Positions 6,414-14,306 of a stretch of DNA of 17,457 nt are shown piece by piece; position 1 is the stretch's first letter; each line of letters opens with the position of its first letter. Below the pieces are notes generated by a model that saw only the letters and a program-made list of their open reading frames with translations, had not been told where the DNA came from and ran no database searches. The position numbers and the translations under genes were made by a program. Origin of the DNA: Dethiothermospora halolimnae (GTDB lineage: Bacteria; Bacillota; Clostridia; Tissierellales; VENL01); assembly GCF_037577855.1 (NCBI RefSeq), contig NZ_JBAKFX010000065.1, positions 1 to 17,457 of the forward strand, in the 5' to 3' direction.

Positions 6414-6431
6414 CTTCGAATGAATTCGAAG
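6414..6431. repeat. Short hairpin after the lipoprotein gene
   Basis: CTTCGAA-TGAA-TTCGAAG forms a 7-bp stem with a tetraloop about 18 bp after the stop codon. No T-run follows, so it is not a clear terminator. Confidence 0.45.
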
Positions 6432-6467
6432 CTACGTATGTTCACTGTCAACTTCTAATTTAAAAAA

Positions 6468-6537
6468 GTAGAAATAAATTCATTCCTCGGGATAATAGGG
6501 ATGTAGGAGAGAATTCATTCCCCGATATAATAATATA
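6468..6537. repeat. Two tandem copies of the AATTCATTCC dispersed repeat
   Basis: A diverged copy (6468-6497, GTAGAAATAAATTCATTCC...) is followed by a better one (6503-6537, GTAGGAGAGAATTCATTCCC...). The second matches 4067-4100 nearly base for base, including the TATAATAATATA end. The gap between 6396 and 6675 holds only these repeats, a hairpin and the palindrome at 6557. Confidence 0.65.
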
Positions 6538-6556
6538 TAAAATTCCTAGCTTAGTT

Positions 6557-6581
6557 GTTGGGGGATTCGTAATCCCCCAAC
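6557..6581. repeat. GTTGGGGGATT palindrome, copy 3
   Basis: Arms GTTGGGGGATT and AATCCCCCAAC surround CGT. It is preceded by TTAGTT as in other copies. It lies about 95 bp upstream of the spore glycosidase gene. Confidence 0.85.
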
Positions 6582-6675
6582 CCCAACATACTTCCCTATA
6601 TAACCAAAATAGGACTGGTACACAACCAATAACAATCGCATATACTAAATTACCAAGGAATAAGGAGGTATTACT

Positions 6676-7953
6676 GTGATTATTCATGTTGTAAGACCAG
6701 GTGAAAGTGTATATTCAATAGGCAGACTATATGGAGTAGATCCATCTAAAATAATATCAGACAATCAACTTGAAAACCCCAATCAATTGGTGGTAGGACA
6801 AACACTGGTGGTATTAGAGGGAACAAGACAACATAGGGTGGCTCCAGGACAGAGTTTATATGCTATAGCTAGAGATTACGGTGTAACCGTAGAGGCTATA
6901 TTAGATGCAAACCCAAGCATAACAAATCCAACACAAATATACCCGGGACAAATAATAACAATACCCAGTAGAACTCAAAAACTAGGTACTATAGAGGTAA
7001 ATGGATATGCTTTACCTAATATAGATATGGAGGTTTTAAAAAAGACTCTCCCTAACTTAACCTATTTAAGTATATTTAGTTACCATGTGAAGTCCGATGG
7101 GAGTTTAGTACCTATAGAAGATGAAGCACTAATAAAGGCAGCCAGAGAAGCAGGGGTTGGGCCCCTTATGGTTATAACCAATATAGAAGAGGAAGGGTTT
7201 AGTAGTGATCTTGCAAGAACTATATTTGATAATGAAGAGGTTCAAAACAAACTAATAGAAAATATTATTAATAATTTAGAAACTAAAAACTATTATGGAC
7301 TGGATATAGATTTTGAGTTTATATATCCAGGGGATAGGGAAAAATATAATAACTTCTTAAGAAAAATAACAAATAGACTACATGAACTAGGATTTATCGT
7401 ATCAACAGCAGTTGCACCAAAGATATCGGCAGATCAAAGTGGACTTTTATATGAAGCCCATGATTACAAAGCCCATGGTGAGATAGTAGACCACGTTATA
7501 ATAATGACCTATGAATGGGGATATACCTACAGTCCCCCTATGGCAGTGGCCCCAATAGACCAAGTTGAAAGGGTAATAAGCTATGCAGTAACAGAAATAC
7601 CCAGTGAAAAAATACTAATGGGAATACCAAACTATGGGTATAACTGGACACTACCCTTTGTTAAGGGAACAATGGCTAAAGCCATATCAAATACAGCAGC
7701 AGTGGACTTGGCAAGAAGGGTTGGGGCGGTTATTAAATATGATACAAAATCCCAATCTCCATTTTATAACTACTATGATGAAAATGCTAAGCAACATGAA
7801 GTGTGGTTTGAAGATGCAAGGAGTATAGAAGCTAAATTAAGGCTAGTAAATCAATATGATCTAGGGGGAGTAAGCTACTGGACAATAAATAGTTATTTTC
7901 CACAAAACTGGTTAGTAGTAAATTCATTGTATGATGTTGAGAAGGTGTTATAA
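6676..7953 (+). CDS. LysM/GH18 spore cortex-type N-acetylglucosaminidase (SleL/YaaH-like)
   Basis: A 425-residue glycoside hydrolase with two N-terminal LysM domains (about 2-47 and 52-97) that bind the glycan of peptidoglycan. A family 18 TIM-barrel domain follows (about 105-420). The catalytic D-I-D-F-E motif is at 210-214 with E214 as the acid, and MTYEWG at 277-282 and YWTINSYF near the end complete the active site. There is no signal peptide, as in SleL/YaaH proteins, which are made in the mother cell and placed in the spore during coat assembly. The start is GTG at 6676, preceded by AAGGAGG at 7-bp spacing. A CATATACT at 6639-6646 resembles a sigma-E -10 box, but no good -35 partner was found. 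The likely role is cortex hydrolysis during germination. Confidence 0.9.
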   Translation: MIIHVVRPGESVYSIGRLYGVDPSKIISDNQLENPNQLVVGQTLVVLEGTRQHRVAPGQSLYAIARDYGVTVEAILDANPSITNPTQIYPGQIITIPSRTQKLGTIEVNGYALPNIDMEVLKKTLPNLTYLSIFSYHVKSDGSLVPIEDEALIKAAREAGVGPLMVITNIEEEGFSSDLARTIFDNEEVQNKLIENIINNLETKNYYGLDIDFEFIYPGDREKYNNFLRKITNRLHELGFIVSTAVAPKISADQSGLLYEAHDYKAHGEIVDHVIIMTYEWGYTYSPPMAVAPIDQVERVISYAVTEIPSEKILMGIPNYGYNWTLPFVKGTMAKAISNTAAVDLARRVGAVIKYDTKSQSPFYNYYDENAKQHEVWFEDARSIEAKLRLVNQYDLGGVSYWTINSYFPQNWLVVNSLYDVEKVL

Positions 7954-7959
7954 AACTCC

Positions 7960-7988
7960 TTGACAAAACTATTTATTTATTGTATCAT
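7960..7988 (+). promoter_or_regulatory. Sigma-A promoter of the ileS leader
   Basis: Perfect TTGACA (7960-7965), 17-bp spacer and TATCAT (7983-7988). It starts only 7 bp after the stop codon of the glycosidase gene and would begin the T-box leader near 7995. Confidence 0.8.
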
Positions 7989-7995
7989 AAACGAA

Positions 7996-8248
7996 AATAT
8001 ATATATTATTAATGGCTATGATAAGGACAGTAATAATGGTAAGTAGTTCACAGAGATATAATCATTTGCTGAGAGATTATAAGCAAAAGCCCTTATGAAC
8101 ATCACCTTTGAGCTGAATATCTGAAGTAATAGTAGGATATTTCGTAGAGATACGTTATATTGTAATGAGAGATAGGATAAATATATCCTATAATCAGGGT
8201 GGTAACGCGACAAATTCGTCCCTAAGTCTTTTGACTTAGGGATTTTTT
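7996..8248 (+). promoter_or_regulatory. Isoleucine T-box riboswitch with terminator
   Basis: The leader of ileS has the T-box sequence AGGGTGGTAACGCG (8196-8209). It can pair through AGGG with TCCCT (8219-8223) to form the antiterminator. The competing terminator is CCCTAAGTC-TTTT-GACTTAGGG (8220-8241) followed by TTTTTT. In Stem I, the sequence TGAAC-ATC-ACC places an ATC isoleucine codon at 8101-8103 as the likely specifier. The bulge UGGU fits the ACCA end of uncharged tRNA-Ile. Binding of uncharged tRNA should prevent termination and raise ileS expression when isoleucine is short. Confidence 0.93.
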
Positions 8249-8279
8249 AATTTAACAAAAACAAAAGGAAGGTGAAAAA

Positions 8280-11200
8280 ATGGCTAAATTTGAAAACTTA
8301 TATAGTGGATCAGTAAGCGAAAACGAACAAAAGATTTCAAATTATTGGAATGAAATAGATTTACTTAAAAGAAGTGTAGAAACTAGAGAAGATAATGAAC
8401 CATTTATATTCTTTGAAGGTCCTCCAACGGCCAATGGTAGACCGGGTATCCATCATGTTATAGCAAGAACATTAAAGGACTCTGTTTGTAGATATAAAAC
8501 TATGAAGGGATATCAAGTAAAAAGAAAGGCAGGATGGGATACCCATGGATTACCTGTTGAAATAGAGGTTGAGAAAAAGCTTAGTTTAAACAACAAACAA
8601 GAGATTGAAGACTATGGAATAGATAAGTTTAATAAAGAGTGTAGAGAATCAGTATTTAAGTATGAAGGTCTTTGGAGAAAAATGACAGAACGTATGGGAT
8701 ATCTAATAGACTTAGACAATCCATATATAACCTTAGATAATAACTATATAGAAACAGTATGGTGGATATTAGATAAGTTTAATAAAGAAGGATTTATCTA
8801 TGAAGGACATAAGATACTACCCTATTGTTCAAGATGTGGTACAGGGCTTGCGTCCCATGAGGTTGCCCAAGGATATAAAGAGATAAAGTCCAATACTGTA
8901 ATAGCTAAGTTTAAAAGAAAAGATGCCGATGAATATTTCCTAGTATGGACAACTACACCATGGACCCTTGCAGCCAATGTTTCATTAACGGTAAATGCCG
9001 ATGTAACATATGTAAAGGTAATGCAGGATGATACTGTATATTATGTGGCAAAGGACTTAGCAAACAAAGTCCTTGGTGAAGACTATGAAGTATTAGAGGA
9101 AATGAAGGGGAAAGATTTAGAACATATTGAGTATGAACAACTTATGCCCTTTGTTAAACCTGATAAAAAGGCATTCTTCGTTACAGTAGCAGATTATGTA
9201 ACAACAAGTGATGGTACTGGTATAGTTCATACAGCACCTGCCTTTGGTGAAGATGACTACAATACAGGAAGAAGATATGATTTACCTGTGGTTCAACCGG
9301 TTAATGAAGAGGGTAAGTATACAACAACTCCTTGGGAAGGACGTTTTGTAATAAGTGAAGACCTAGATGTGGACATTATAAAATGGCTACACGGGGAAAA
9401 TAAACTTTATAAAAAAGAAAAGATGCCCCATAATTATCCCCACTGCTGGAGATGTGATACTCCATTATTATACTATGCTAAGCCAAGCTGGTATATAGAA
9501 ATGACAAAGATAAAGGATAAACTTATTGAAAATAATAATAGTGTTGAATGGTACCCAGATTATGTAGGGGAAAAGAGATTTGGAAACTGGCTTGAAAACC
9601 TAAATGATTGGGCTATATCAAGAAGTAGATATTGGGGAACACCCCTTAATATTTGGAGATGTGAATGTGGCCATACAGAAAGTATAGCCTCAAGAAAGGA
9701 ACTTTCAGAAAGGGCTATAGAAGATATAGATGACAGTATAGAGCTTCATAGACCATATGTTGATGATGTTCATATTAAATGTTCAGAATGTGGAGAAACA
9801 ATGACAAGGGTAACTGATGTTATTGACTGTTGGTTTGATAGTGGTTCAATGCCCTTTGCCCAACAACACTATCCATTTGAAAACAATGAAAACTTTGATG
9901 AACTATTCCCAGCAGACTTTATATGTGAAGGTATAGACCAAACTAGAGGTTGGTTCTATTCATTACTGGCAATATCAACATTTGTTACTGGCAAGTCTCC
10001 ATATAAGAGGGTACTTGTAAATGACCTTATATTAGATAAAAACGGAAAGAAAATGTCCAAATCAAAAGGCAACACAGTAGATCCTTTTGAACTATTCGAT
10101 AAGTATGGTGCCGATGTTTTAAGATGGTATCTACTATATGTATCCCCAGCTTGGACACCAACTAGATTTGATGAAGAGGGACTTAAGGAAATAAATAGTA
10201 AGTTCTTTAGTACCATTAAAAATGTATATAACTTCTTTACTTTATATGCCAATACCGATGAAGTAGACCCAAGGGAGTTTGAGATAGACTATAACGATAG
10301 ACCAGAATTAGATAGATGGATGCTATCAAGATACAATAGCCTACTTAAAGAAGTAGAAGGTGATCTTAAGGTATTTGATTTAACTAAAACAGTTAGAAAG
10401 ATACAGGACTTTGTAAATGAGGATTTATCTAACTGGTATATTAGACGTTCCCGTAGAAGATTCTGGGAAACAGAACTAACAGAGGATAAAAAATCAGTTT
10501 ATAAGACAACATATGAAATATTAGTTGGCATAACTCAATTGGTAGCACCTTTTGCACCTTATCTATCGGAGGAAATGTATAAAAAATTAACCGGTGGAGA
10601 GTCAGTTCATATAAGCTACTACCCTGTATCAAATGATGACCATATAGATGTTAAGCTAGAGGAAAAGATGGATATAGTAAGAAATCTTGTAAAACTAGGT
10701 AGAGCATCTAGGGAATCAGTAAAGATAAAGGTACGTCAACCTATAGCAAAGGTATTAGTTGATGGAGGCTATGAAGAGCTAATATCAGATGTTGTACCCC
10801 TTATCAAGGAAGAGTTAAACGTTAAAGATGTTATATTTGCTAAAGACCTAAATGAATATATGGAGTTTAGCCTAAAACCTAACTTTAGAGTTGCAGGACC
10901 AAAGTTTGGACCAAAGGTAAAACTATTTGCCAAAGAATTAGCTAGTCTTAATGGTTCAGAAGTGGCACCTAAATTAGAAAATGGCGAAAAACTAACCATC
11001 AATATAGATGGAGAAGACTTTGAAATAGATAAGGAACTTGTTGATATAAGAATATCTGCTAAAGAAGGATTTACAGTATCTATGGAAAACAATCTATTTG
11101 TTATATTAGATACAACATTAACAGATGAACTTATAAACGAAGGATATGCTAGAGAGTTTATATCTAAAGTTCAGCAAATGAGAAAGAATAATAACTATGA

Positions 11201-11384
11201 AATGATGGACAATATCAAAATCTATTTTGACGGAGATGATGATATAGCTAAAGCTATAGATATTCACAATGACTATATAAAAGAAGAAACCCTAGCTGTT
11301 GACATAGAAAAGGTTTCAGATGACAGCCTTGAAAAATACGATCTAAATGATCATGAAACAGGAATAAAAGTAGAAAGAATATAG
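8280..11384 (+). CDS. ileS: Isoleucyl-tRNA synthetase, long (IleRS2-type) with altered HIGH motif
   Basis: A 1034-residue class I enzyme that attaches isoleucine to tRNA-Ile. The Rossmann catalytic core begins PPTANG, but the next motif reads G56-I57-H58-H59 where HIGH is expected. The second motif, KMSKS at 591-595, is normal. GWDTHGLPVE (85-94), the editing domain (WTTTPWTL, GTGIVHTAPAFGEDDY) and cysteine pairs (C183/C186 and CSECG) are present. An anticodon-binding region and a long C-terminal extension follow. The length and the C-terminus fit the eukaryote-like IleRS2 group, which is naturally tolerant to mupirocin. It starts at ATG 8280 after AAGGAAGGTG, sits behind an isoleucine T-box and is monocistronic. 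No other ileS is in the window. Confidence 0.96.
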   Translation: MAKFENLYSGSVSENEQKISNYWNEIDLLKRSVETREDNEPFIFFEGPPTANGRPGIHHVIARTLKDSVCRYKTMKGYQVKRKAGWDTHGLPVEIEVEKKLSLNNKQEIEDYGIDKFNKECRESVFKYEGLWRKMTERMGYLIDLDNPYITLDNNYIETVWWILDKFNKEGFIYEGHKILPYCSRCGTGLASHEVAQGYKEIKSNTVIAKFKRKDADEYFLVWTTTPWTLAANVSLTVNADVTYVKVMQDDTVYYVAKDLANKVLGEDYEVLEEMKGKDLEHIEYEQLMPFVKPDKKAFFVTVADYVTTSDGTGIVHTAPAFGEDDYNTGRRYDLPVVQPVNEEGKYTTTPWEGRFVISEDLDVDIIKWLHGENKLYKKEKMPHNYPHCWRCDTPLLYYAKPSWYIEMTKIKDKLIENNNSVEWYPDYVGEKRFGNWLENLNDWAISRSRYWGTPLNIWRCECGHTESIASRKELSERAIEDIDDSIELHRPYVDDVHIKCSECGETMTRVTDVIDCWFDSGSMPFAQQHYPFENNENFDELFPADFICEGIDQTRGWFYSLLAISTFVTGKSPYKRVLVNDLILDKNGKKMSKSKGNTVDPFELFDKYGADVLRWYLLYVSPAWTPTRFDEEGLKEINSKFFSTIKNVYNFFTLYANTDEVDPREFEIDYNDRPELDRWMLSRYNSLLKEVEGDLKVFDLTKTVRKIQDFVNEDLSNWYIRRSRRRFWETELTEDKKSVYKTTYEILVGITQLVAPFAPYLSEEMYKKLTGGESVHISYYPVSNDDHIDVKLEEKMDIVRNLVKLGRASRESVKIKVRQPIAKVLVDGGYEELISDVVPLIKEELNVKDVIFAKDLNEYMEFSLKPNFRVAGPKFGPKVKLFAKELASLNGSEVAPKLENGEKLTINIDGEDFEIDKELVDIRISAKEGFTVSMENNLFVILDTTLTDELINEGYAREFISKVQQMRKNNNYEMMDNIKIYFDGDDDIAKAIDIHNDYIKEETLAVDIEKVSDDSLEKYDLNDHETGIKVERI

Positions 11385-11409
11385 AAAGCGGCCAACTGGC
11401 CGCTTTTTT
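11385..11409 (+). terminator. ileS rho-independent terminator
   Basis: AAAGCGGCCA (11385-11394) pairs with TGGCCGCTTT (11397-11406) and the run of T continues to 11409. It begins directly after the stop codon. Confidence 0.93.
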
Positions 11410-11464
11410 AGTTACTAAGAGACTCTAATCCTCAACGTCTTTATATTAATACAAAAATATCCTC

Positions 11465-11516
11465 AAACGTAGGGACAGGGCATGCCCTGTCCGCCCTTTA
11501 ACGCCATAAAACATAA
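11465..11516. repeat. About 52-bp repeat with GGACAGGGCA palindrome, copy 1
   Basis: CAAACGTA is followed by a perfect 20-bp palindrome (GGACAGGGCA / TGCCCTGTCC, 11473-11492) and then CGCCCTTTAACGCCATAAAAC. A second copy is at 12067-12118 in the same orientation, with a few differences. The two copies bracket the spore protein gene. The rest of 11410-11724 holds a half-site AATCCCCAAC (11562-11571) of the GTTGGGGGATT palindrome and nothing else recognisable. Confidence 0.75.
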
Positions 11517-11724
11517 AAAAAAACGAAAAACTATATTAATTGTTATCTATAAAGCCTCCACAATCCCCAACTATTTTTTTACGTTATATAACTAAAATAA
11601 CTAAATAAAACTATAAAAAAATCTTAAGGAATATATACTAAATTTTACATCGTATTTTAAATCCCAATTATCACACAATATTACTAGACAACAAATAATA
11701 ATCAACTTAGGAGGGTGTAAAATT

Positions 11725-11961
11725 ATGAATAACAATAATAATAATTCAAGAAACACAAACAAGTTAGTTGTACCTGAGGCTCGCATGGCTTTAAATCAAA
11801 TGAAAACTGAAATAGCTAGTGAACTTGGAATGAGTAACTATGATGGAATGGACAAAGGAAACTTAACAGCTAGACAAAATGGCTATGTAGGTGGATATAT
11901 GACTAAAAAACTTGTAGAGCAAGCTCAAAGACAAATGGGAGGAACAACTCCAACTAAATAA
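11725..11961 (+). CDS. Alpha/beta-type small acid-soluble spore protein
   Basis: A 78-residue DNA-binding protein that coats and protects spore DNA and is degraded on germination. The conserved core is complete: LVVPEARMALNQMKTEIASE, containing the T-E-I-A germination protease site, then LGMSNYDGMDKGNLTARQNG and YVGGYMTKKLVEQAQ. A short Asn-rich N-terminus and a Gly/Thr tail flank it. AGGAGGG lies 9 bp before the ATG. It is monocistronic with its own terminator. Forespore sigma-G control is expected for the family, but no convincing sigma-G promoter was found. Confidence 0.95.
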   Translation: MNNNNNNSRNTNKLVVPEARMALNQMKTEIASELGMSNYDGMDKGNLTARQNGYVGGYMTKKLVEQAQRQMGGTTPTK

Positions 11962-11968
11962 TATAAAT

Positions 11969-12008
11969 AAAAAAAAGAAATTCTCCTCTTGGGGGAATTT
12001 CTTTTTTT
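11969..12008 (+). terminator. Spore protein gene terminator
   Basis: An A-rich arm ending GAAATTCTCC pairs with GGGGAATTTC followed by TTTTTTTT, around a short loop. It begins 8 bp after the stop codon. Confidence 0.88.
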
Positions 12009-12066
12009 TATTTATATTATTAAAATTCCAATTCTTTTAATCCACAACATACAAACACTGCCCGCC

Positions 12067-12118
12067 AAACGTAGGGACAGGGCAAGCCCTGTCCGTTCTT
12101 TAATGCCATAGAACATCA
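12067..12118. repeat. About 52-bp repeat with GGACAGGGCA palindrome, copy 2
   Basis: CAAACGTA then GGACAGGGCAAGCCCTGTCC (12075-12094) and GTTCTTTAATGCCATAGAAC. It matches 11465-11516 across the whole length, not only in the palindrome, so the unit is longer than the hairpin. Together with the palindrome at 12196 it fills the gap before the RiPP cluster. Confidence 0.75.
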
Positions 12119-12195
12119 AACAAACATAAACCTATATTGCTAATAAAACATCGCCACCTCCCACCGTTACTATCATAAAAAAAACCAGCCCCCGT

Positions 12196-12220
12196 TGTTG
12201 GGGGATTCGCAATCCCCCAA
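12196..12220. repeat. GTTGGGGGATT palindrome, copy 4
   Basis: Arms GTTGGGGGATT and AATCCCCCAAC surround CGC, identical in core to copy 2. It lies about 80 bp upstream of the promoter of the RiPP cluster. Confidence 0.85.
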
Positions 12221-12281
12221 CCCAAAAACTCAAAACAAACAAAAAATACTTCTTTTATCAAATTCACTAAAAAAAACAATG

Positions 12282-12326
12282 CAACCCATAATATGGGTTG
12301 ACATACAATATAAGATAAGATATACT
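12282..12326 (+). promoter_or_regulatory. Sigma-A promoter with overlapping inverted repeat (putative operator)
   Basis: TTGACA (12298-12303), a 17-bp spacer and TATACT (12321-12326) make a strong promoter about 113 bp upstream of the exporter gene. A perfect inverted repeat, CAACCCATA-A-TATGGGTTG (12282-12300), overlaps the first three bases of the -35 box. That is a typical place for a repressor or activator site. No regulator gene is in the window. Confidence 0.7.
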
Positions 12327-12438
12327 TAAGATAATGTGAAACATACAACACAAAACATAAAAAGAAAACACCACATAAAAGCTATATAATGCCAAAAAAG
12401 TGAAAACACCCACATAACCAATCATAGGATGTGATTAT

Positions 12439-14172
12439 TTGCTGAAAATATCAGATCATGAAAAGAAACTTATAAAATACTTTGCTAAATATATAACAAA
12501 CTTCAAAAAACAAATCATCATAGTCATAATACTAATGCTACTTACCACAGCCATTAGCCTATATATACCATTGGCAGAAAAGGACCTACTAGATAAAGGG
12601 CTTATGGAAAAAAACTTTAGGGTTATTCTAATATACCTTTTTATATTATTCATAATAAAGTTCATACAAGAACTAATATCAGCAGCCCAAGATCAACTAT
12701 CCACATATGTATCTAATAAATACACATATAATATAACTAAAAACTTTTTTAGAAACCTATTAAAATTTCCAATAAGCTTTTTTGAAAAATACAATATAGG
12801 AGAGATTACCAACAGGATAAACGGTGATGTGGTTAGTATAAGTATACTTGTGGACCATCAGTTAGTGTCGCTAATCACAGATATGCTTACCTTAATAGGA
12901 ATAATATTTGTCATGGCAAAACTAAATATGACCATGTTTCTCATTTCCCTATTGGCTGTTCCAGTGATAGTTATAACAAATAATAAAATAGCAAAGGAAC
13001 AGAAAAAAGCAACAAAAAAGATGAAAAATCATAATGACAGAAAATCTAAAACCCTTCAGGAAATGATACTGGGAATAAAGGAAGTAAAATATCTAAATAT
13101 ATTTAAATGGGCAGAAAGGGAATTTGCCAAATCCCAAAATAGCATACTAAGGGAAAAAATGAAGATTAATAAAATAGTCCTTATATTTTTTATTATATCC
13201 AGTAGACTCTACGAAATAATACATACATCAGTCTATATAATAGGAGCCTATATATTGGTAAAGGGAGATTTGACAGTAGGGGCACTATTTGCCTTTCTAA
13301 CATACTTTACAAGGGCCATATCCATAGTAGAACGCCTCACAGGTTTTAATGTAAAGCTTCAAAGATCTCTAGTTTCAATAGATAGGGTATATGAGGTCTT
13401 AAAATATGGACAAGCATCTAAAAAAGATAATAAACAAACCGCTATTAATAAGTTTAATAATGGATATAAGATATCATTCAATAATGTGGACTTTTCATAT
13501 ACAGATAATTCAGAAGTTTTAAAAAATATAAACTTTAACATAACTAAAGGTGAAAAAGTAGCACTTATAGGGGAAAATGGCTCAGGAAAATCCACTATAA
13601 TGTCATTACTAATGAAAATAATAGAACCAGATAAAGGAAGTATAACCTGTGATAATAAAGATATATCATCACTAACTTGGAAACAATTAACAGACAAAAT
13701 ATCATACGTACCCCAAAGTCTCTTCCTATTTAACTACACCATAAGGGAAAACCTAAAACTGGGGAACAAAGATGCAACAGATAAAGAAATATATCAGGTA
13801 TTAGGACAAGTTGGGATGTTACAATTTATAGATAACCTTGAAAATGGCTTAGACACAATACTAACATTAAGTGGCTCCAATGTATCAGGGGGTCAACTCC
13901 AAAGACTAGCCATAGCAAGGGCACTATTAAGAAAAAAAGAAATACTACTACTAGATGAATCCACATCAAGTATAGAAGAAAACTTTGAAGAACAGTTTAT
14001 TAAAAACTTAGTAAAACAGTATAAAGACTTAACGGTAATAATGATAATGCATAAAGAAAAGTTAACCAAGTACTTTGATAAGATACTTAAAATAAAGGAT
14101 AAGAATATTTATGAAAAAGATGTTACTAAAGAAGAGGTTTGTAATGTTTATAAAGGTGAAAATGTAATTTAG
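12439..14172 (+). CDS. ABC exporter (fused membrane and ATPase domains) of the RiPP cluster
   Basis: A 577-residue half-transporter that works as a dimer. An N-terminal membrane domain with about six helices (about 20-310) is followed by the ATPase domain. The ATPase has Walker A GENGSGKST at 378-386, a Q-loop (YVPQSLF), signature VSGGQ at 482-486, Walker B ILLLDE at 502-507 and the switch His H538. There is no N-terminal C39 peptidase domain, so it exports but cannot cleave a leader peptide. The start is TTG at 12439 with AGGATG upstream; an in-frame stop lies just before, so no longer start is possible. Genes 3' of it encode a precursor peptide and its maturation enzymes, which makes peptide export or self-immunity the likely job. 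Confidence 0.9.
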   Translation: MLKISDHEKKLIKYFAKYITNFKKQIIIVIILMLLTTAISLYIPLAEKDLLDKGLMEKNFRVILIYLFILFIIKFIQELISAAQDQLSTYVSNKYTYNITKNFFRNLLKFPISFFEKYNIGEITNRINGDVVSISILVDHQLVSLITDMLTLIGIIFVMAKLNMTMFLISLLAVPVIVITNNKIAKEQKKATKKMKNHNDRKSKTLQEMILGIKEVKYLNIFKWAEREFAKSQNSILREKMKINKIVLIFFIISSRLYEIIHTSVYIIGAYILVKGDLTVGALFAFLTYFTRAISIVERLTGFNVKLQRSLVSIDRVYEVLKYGQASKKDNKQTAINKFNNGYKISFNNVDFSYTDNSEVLKNINFNITKGEKVALIGENGSGKSTIMSLLMKIIEPDKGSITCDNKDISSLTWKQLTDKISYVPQSLFLFNYTIRENLKLGNKDATDKEIYQVLGQVGMLQFIDNLENGLDTILTLSGSNVSGGQLQRLAIARALLRKKEILLLDESTSSIEENFEEQFIKNLVKQYKDLTVIMIMHKEKLTKYFDKILKIKDKNIYEKDVTKEEVCNVYKGENVI

Positions 14173-14183
14173 GTAATAAGTTT

Positions 14184-14199
14184 GGCTAAACATTCCATG
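14184..14199. repeat. Left arm of 16-bp inverted repeat flanking the precursor gene
   Basis: GGCTAAACATTCCATG is the exact reverse complement of CATGGAATGTTTAGCC at 14526-14541. The two arms lie 358 bp apart end to end and enclose the precursor peptide gene with its ribosome binding site. The arm starts 11 bp after the exporter stop codon. Confidence 0.9.
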
Positions 14200-14306
14200 G
14201 GATTTTTAGAATTAAATGAAATATGATTAAGAAGTTAGAAAAACAGTTAATTTATTAATGTGGTTATTATTAAAATTTGAGTTATTAAATTAAAGGAGGA
14301 ATATTC

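Noticed and set aside
6460..6687. 75-residue minus-strand ORF
   Set aside because: It translates the repeats and the palindrome (giving GWGITNPPTT); no binding site or recognisable domain.
11626..11654. Possible sigma-G promoter of the spore protein gene (CATCGTA at 11648)
   Set aside because: The -10 fits CATnnTA, but the only GAATA is 14 bp away instead of 17-18, so no proper -35 is present.
12100..12351. 83-residue minus-strand ORF
   Set aside because: It shares GWGI-x-NPPTT with the ORF at 6460-6687 only because both cross the same palindrome; it also overlaps the RiPP promoter.
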